NCBI GenBank assembly: GCA_016840905.1
Contig: JAEORM010000164.1
Coordinates: 1 to 6,235, forward strand
Reading direction: 5' to 3'
From: Candidatus Gerdarchaeota archaeon
Lineage (GTDB): Archaea > Asgardarchaeota > Heimdallarchaeia > JABLTI01
DNA length: 6,235 nucleotides
The notes beneath the pieces were generated by a model. It was given only the letters and a program-made list of their open reading frames with translations. It was not told the origin of the DNA and searched no databases. A program made the position numbers and the translations under genes. Every line of letters begins with the position of its first letter. Position 1 is the first letter of the stretch. Below are positions 4,205-6,235 of this stretch, piece after piece.

Positions 4205-5446
4205 TTGGAGGTTTATCAAATTATAGCTTTCTTTGTTGAACGATATGCAGAAACTGATATCGGTGGAGTTAAAACTTATCTTAGACGAATCATTCATAGC
4301 TTAGCAAAAGCTGATTATGAATCAATTATTGTTACCCAAAAAACTAAACAATATTCTAAGGATGAAGAAGAAATAGATGGTATAAAAGTGGTTAGACTTG
4401 ATTGTGGAGATTTTATTGATAGAATTGAGATGTTTAATAAATTACCTCAAGAAGAAAGAGATGAGAAAGCTAAAGAATTTTTTAAGAAAAATGATATAGA
4501 GAAAACAGCTTTAAAATTAGCCAATGAGTTAAATTCCTTTATTTTAAAGTATAAACCAAATGTCATTCATTTTCACAATTCATATTTCTTATCACCTTAT
4601 GCATTATACTTCTTAAAACAAAATTTCCGTTACCAATTCCCACCAAGCTATTATTTTTGGAGTCATAGTCCATCAATGGATTTAACTCTACCAGATGGAT
4701 CAACAAGTAAACTATATAGTGCATTAAAATCCTTTCAAAATGAGTACAAAGGAATTTTCGCTATTAGCAATTCAGTAAACGAATCAATGATAAAATATGG
4801 CATAGATTCCAAATTGAAATATTTAGGTGTTGATCTTAGCGTTTTTACAAAACGAGAAAATCCTAAGACTATTACTCGAGAGAGTTTAGGAATACATCCT
4901 AAAGCATTTGTTATTCTATTTACAGGTAGAATCTTGAAAGAGAAAGGATTGGATTTATTACCTGAAATTTTCAATCAATTAATAAAAAGGGATGAAAAAT
5001 ATTTTGCTATTAATTTTCTAGTAACAGGTGATGGTGAATATAAAGCTGAACTTCAAAATATTATTAAAACTAAAGGTTTTGAGAAAAACTTCTTTTTTAT
5101 TCGAGCTCAAAATGAAGATGAATTAGTGGATATCTATTCATTATCCGATTGTTTTATTTTACCATCAAGAAGAGAAGCATTAGGATTGTCTTTATTAGAA
5201 GCACTAAGTTGTTCACTACCATCTATAGCTACAGATTTGCCAGGTATTAGAGAATTAATAACCCACACAAAAAATGGTCTATTAGTTCCTGTAGATAGTG
5301 TATCTGAAATTATACGGTGGATAACTGGGCTTTATTCCAACAATACTTTAAGAGAAAGTCTTAAAGAAGCTTCAAGAAAATCAGTTGAAGGACTCTTTAG
5401 TTATGAGACTCATCTAAATTTCTTTATTAAGAGATTAACAAAATGA
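4205..5446 (+). CDS. GT4-family glycosyltransferase (glycosyltransferase group 1), start codon uncertain
   Basis: This GT-B fold retaining glycosyltransferase moves a sugar from a nucleotide-sugar donor to an unidentified acceptor, probably at the cytoplasmic face of the membrane. Numbering from TTG 4205, the N-terminal acceptor domain shows IAFFVERYAETDIGGVKTY (7-25; the glycine pair binds donor phosphate in the family) and PNVIHFHNSY (118-127). The donor domain has FTGRILKEKGLDLLPEI (239-255; R242 and K247 contact the diphosphate), FLVTGDGEYK, and the EX7E motif E324-E332 in SRREALGLSLLEAL. The start is unclear. TTG 4205 overlaps the GGAGGT ribosome binding site, while ATT 4220 has ideal spacing and gives M-IAFFVERY, the usual beginning of such proteins (408 instead of 413 residues). 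It is followed after 49 bp by the GNAT gene, so the two probably form an operon. Substrates are unknown. Confidence 0.9.
   Translation: MEVYQIIAFFVERYAETDIGGVKTYLRRIIHSLAKADYESIIVTQKTKQYSKDEEEIDGIKVVRLDCGDFIDRIEMFNKLPQEERDEKAKEFFKKNDIEKTALKLANELNSFILKYKPNVIHFHNSYFLSPYALYFLKQNFRYQFPPSYYFWSHSPSMDLTLPDGSTSKLYSALKSFQNEYKGIFAISNSVNESMIKYGIDSKLKYLGVDLSVFTKRENPKTITRESLGIHPKAFVILFTGRILKEKGLDLLPEIFNQLIKRDEKYFAINFLVTGDGEYKAELQNIIKTKGFEKNFFFIRAQNEDELVDIYSLSDCFILPSRREALGLSLLEALSCSLPSIATDLPGIRELITHTKNGLLVPVDSVSEIIRWITGLYSNNTLRESLKEASRKSVEGLFSYETHLNFFIKRLTK
4207..4212 (+). promoter_or_regulatory. GGAGGT ribosome binding site with no standard start codon at proper spacing
   Basis: GGAGGT is a strong anti-Shine-Dalgarno match. 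Seven bases after it, in the glycosyltransferase frame, stands ATT (4220-4222), followed by ATA. The next in-frame ATG lies about 70 codons inside the enzyme. The site shares its first G with the TTG at 4205, so it cannot serve that codon. This supports an AUU start, or an error or polymorphism at the start codon. Confidence 0.5.
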
Positions 5447-5450
5447 GTAG

Positions 5451-5464
5451 CTAATTTCGATTAG
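5451..5464 (+). repeat. Small hairpin with TTCG loop between glycosyltransferase and GNAT genes
   Basis: CTAAT (5451-5455) and ATTAG (5460-5464) flank a TTCG loop, four bases after the glycosyltransferase stop. The stem is only five mostly A-T pairs and no T run follows, so it is unlikely to be a terminator. It could be a minor mRNA structure between co-transcribed genes. Confidence 0.25.
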
Positions 5465-5495
5465 AAATAAAATTAATTATAAAAAAGAGACAAGA

Positions 5496-6235
5496 ATGAT
5501 GCCTGAAGATTTAGATTTCTACTTAGCAAGTAAAGAAGATATAGAGAGTATCTTCAAAATTATTGACCTTACTGGATGGGGAGAAACATTTGAAGATATT
5601 TCTTTGGTAATTAATAATCCTAGCAATAAATACATCACTGTTTTTAATACAGAAACATCTGAGTTTGTTGGTATAACTTTAATGGTTATGAATAATAAAA
5701 TTGGTTTCATTGGACATGTTATTGTTATACCCGAATATCGCAAAATGGGGATAGGGGAAGAATTAATGAAAGAAGCTATTAATTACATGAAATTCCATCG
5801 TTGTGAAACTATAAAACTTGATGCGGTAGAAAAAGCTATAAGTCTCTATGAAAGAGTGCGATTTCAATTAGAAGCAAATTCTCTCAGATATTTGAAAGAA
5901 ATTAAAAGTCCAAAAGATATTGATGATTTAATTAACATTTGTTCTTCTTTTAAACAAGAAAATCAAGTACACAAAACTTCTGAAGATGATTTAGCACAAA
6001 TCTTTGAATTTGATAGTAAAATGTTTGGTGGAAATCGTGAAGATTTTCTCTATACTTTATTTGACGAATTCCCTAACCTAGCATTTATTTCACAAAATTC
6101 CAATGGAGAATTGGCGGGTTATCTTTTTGGTACTTTCAGAAATGGTATGGTGAAATTACGAGCAGGAGTTTGTGATTCATTTAATACTGCCATTCATTTA
6201 ATAGAAGCATTATTAATATCTTGTAAAGAGTTAGA
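5496..6235 (+). CDS. GNAT-family N-acetyltransferase with C-terminal YitH-like domain, partial, C-terminus beyond window
   Basis: The 246 visible residues form a two-domain acetyl-CoA-dependent N-acyltransferase. Residues about 6-135 are a GNAT domain. HVIVIPEYRKMGIGEELMKE (74-93) holds the acetyl-CoA pyrophosphate loop R82-K-M-G-I-G87, and LDAVEKAISLYERVRFQLE (108-126) is the motif-B-like end with the family tyrosine Y118 and the usual GF position changed to RF. Residues about 155-246 (EFDSKMFGGNREDFLYTLF, then a strand pair around AFISQNSNGELAGYLFG) resemble the second domain found in YitH/HolE-type proteins (Acetyltransf_18). That arrangement usually spans 270-290 residues, so only a short tail is missing. 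ATG 5496 or the adjacent ATG 5499 is the start; no strong ribosome binding site is seen. The gene follows the glycosyltransferase by 49 bp and is probably co-transcribed. The acceptor is unknown. Confidence 0.85.
   Translation, partial: MMPEDLDFYLASKEDIESIFKIIDLTGWGETFEDISLVINNPSNKYITVFNTETSEFVGITLMVMNNKIGFIGHVIVIPEYRKMGIGEELMKEAINYMKFHRCETIKLDAVEKAISLYERVRFQLEANSLRYLKEIKSPKDIDDLINICSSFKQENQVHKTSEDDLAQIFEFDSKMFGGNREDFLYTLFDEFPNLAFISQNSNGELAGYLFGTFRNGMVKLRAGVCDSFNTAIHLIEALLISCKEL

Noticed and set aside
1..6235. CRISPR array, toxin-antitoxin pair, prophage or defence island
   Set aside because: There are no regularly spaced repeats, nucleases, integrases or small toxin-like pairs. All genes match metabolic, sensory or transferase families.

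Overview
The window is AT-rich chromosomal DNA that looks archaeal. Support comes from A/T-rich TATA-like boxes about 40-50 bases before several starts, a GGTGAT-type ribosome binding site, T-run terminators without a GC hairpin, stand-alone RAM (Lrp/AsnC ligand-binding) proteins, and a glyoxylate reductase resembling the Thermococcales enzymes. The low GC, together with a PAPS-type sulfotransferase and a two-domain GNAT protein, would fit an Asgard-type archaeon. That placement is an inference from gene content, not proven by any marker gene.

Layout. Positions 1-2082 hold two minus-strand genes: a PAPS-dependent sulfotransferase (2082 to 976) and, after a 106-bp gap with a perfect 16-bp palindrome, a class-V PLP aminotransferase that runs off the left edge. 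Positions 2083-2354 are a divergent intergenic region with TATA-like boxes facing both ways. Positions 2355-2989 carry two convergent RAM-only paralogs that are about 75% identical (58 of 77 residues by hand count). They are separated by a T-run terminator and a long hairpin. A D-2-hydroxyacid dehydrogenase of glyoxylate/hydroxypyruvate reductase type follows on the minus strand (4085 to 3105). After a second divergent intergenic region, the plus strand carries a GT4-family glycosyltransferase (to 5446) and a two-domain GNAT acetyltransferase cut off by the right edge. No gene-free stretch exceeds 300 bases; the longest is 272 bases (2083-2354).

How the genes may work together. The aminotransferase and the dehydrogenase fit one small module of glyoxylate, glycine, serine and hydroxypyruvate (or phosphoserine) metabolism. 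The RAM proteins are plausible amino-acid sensors beside it. The sulfotransferase and glycosyltransferase suggest modification of lipids, glycans or small molecules, but their acceptors cannot be read from sequence. I see no mobile element, CRISPR array, tRNA, rRNA or defence system, and no clear sign of a wholly new system. The points most worth a second look are the convergent RAM pair, the odd translation start of the glycosyltransferase, and the palindrome in front of the aminotransferase.
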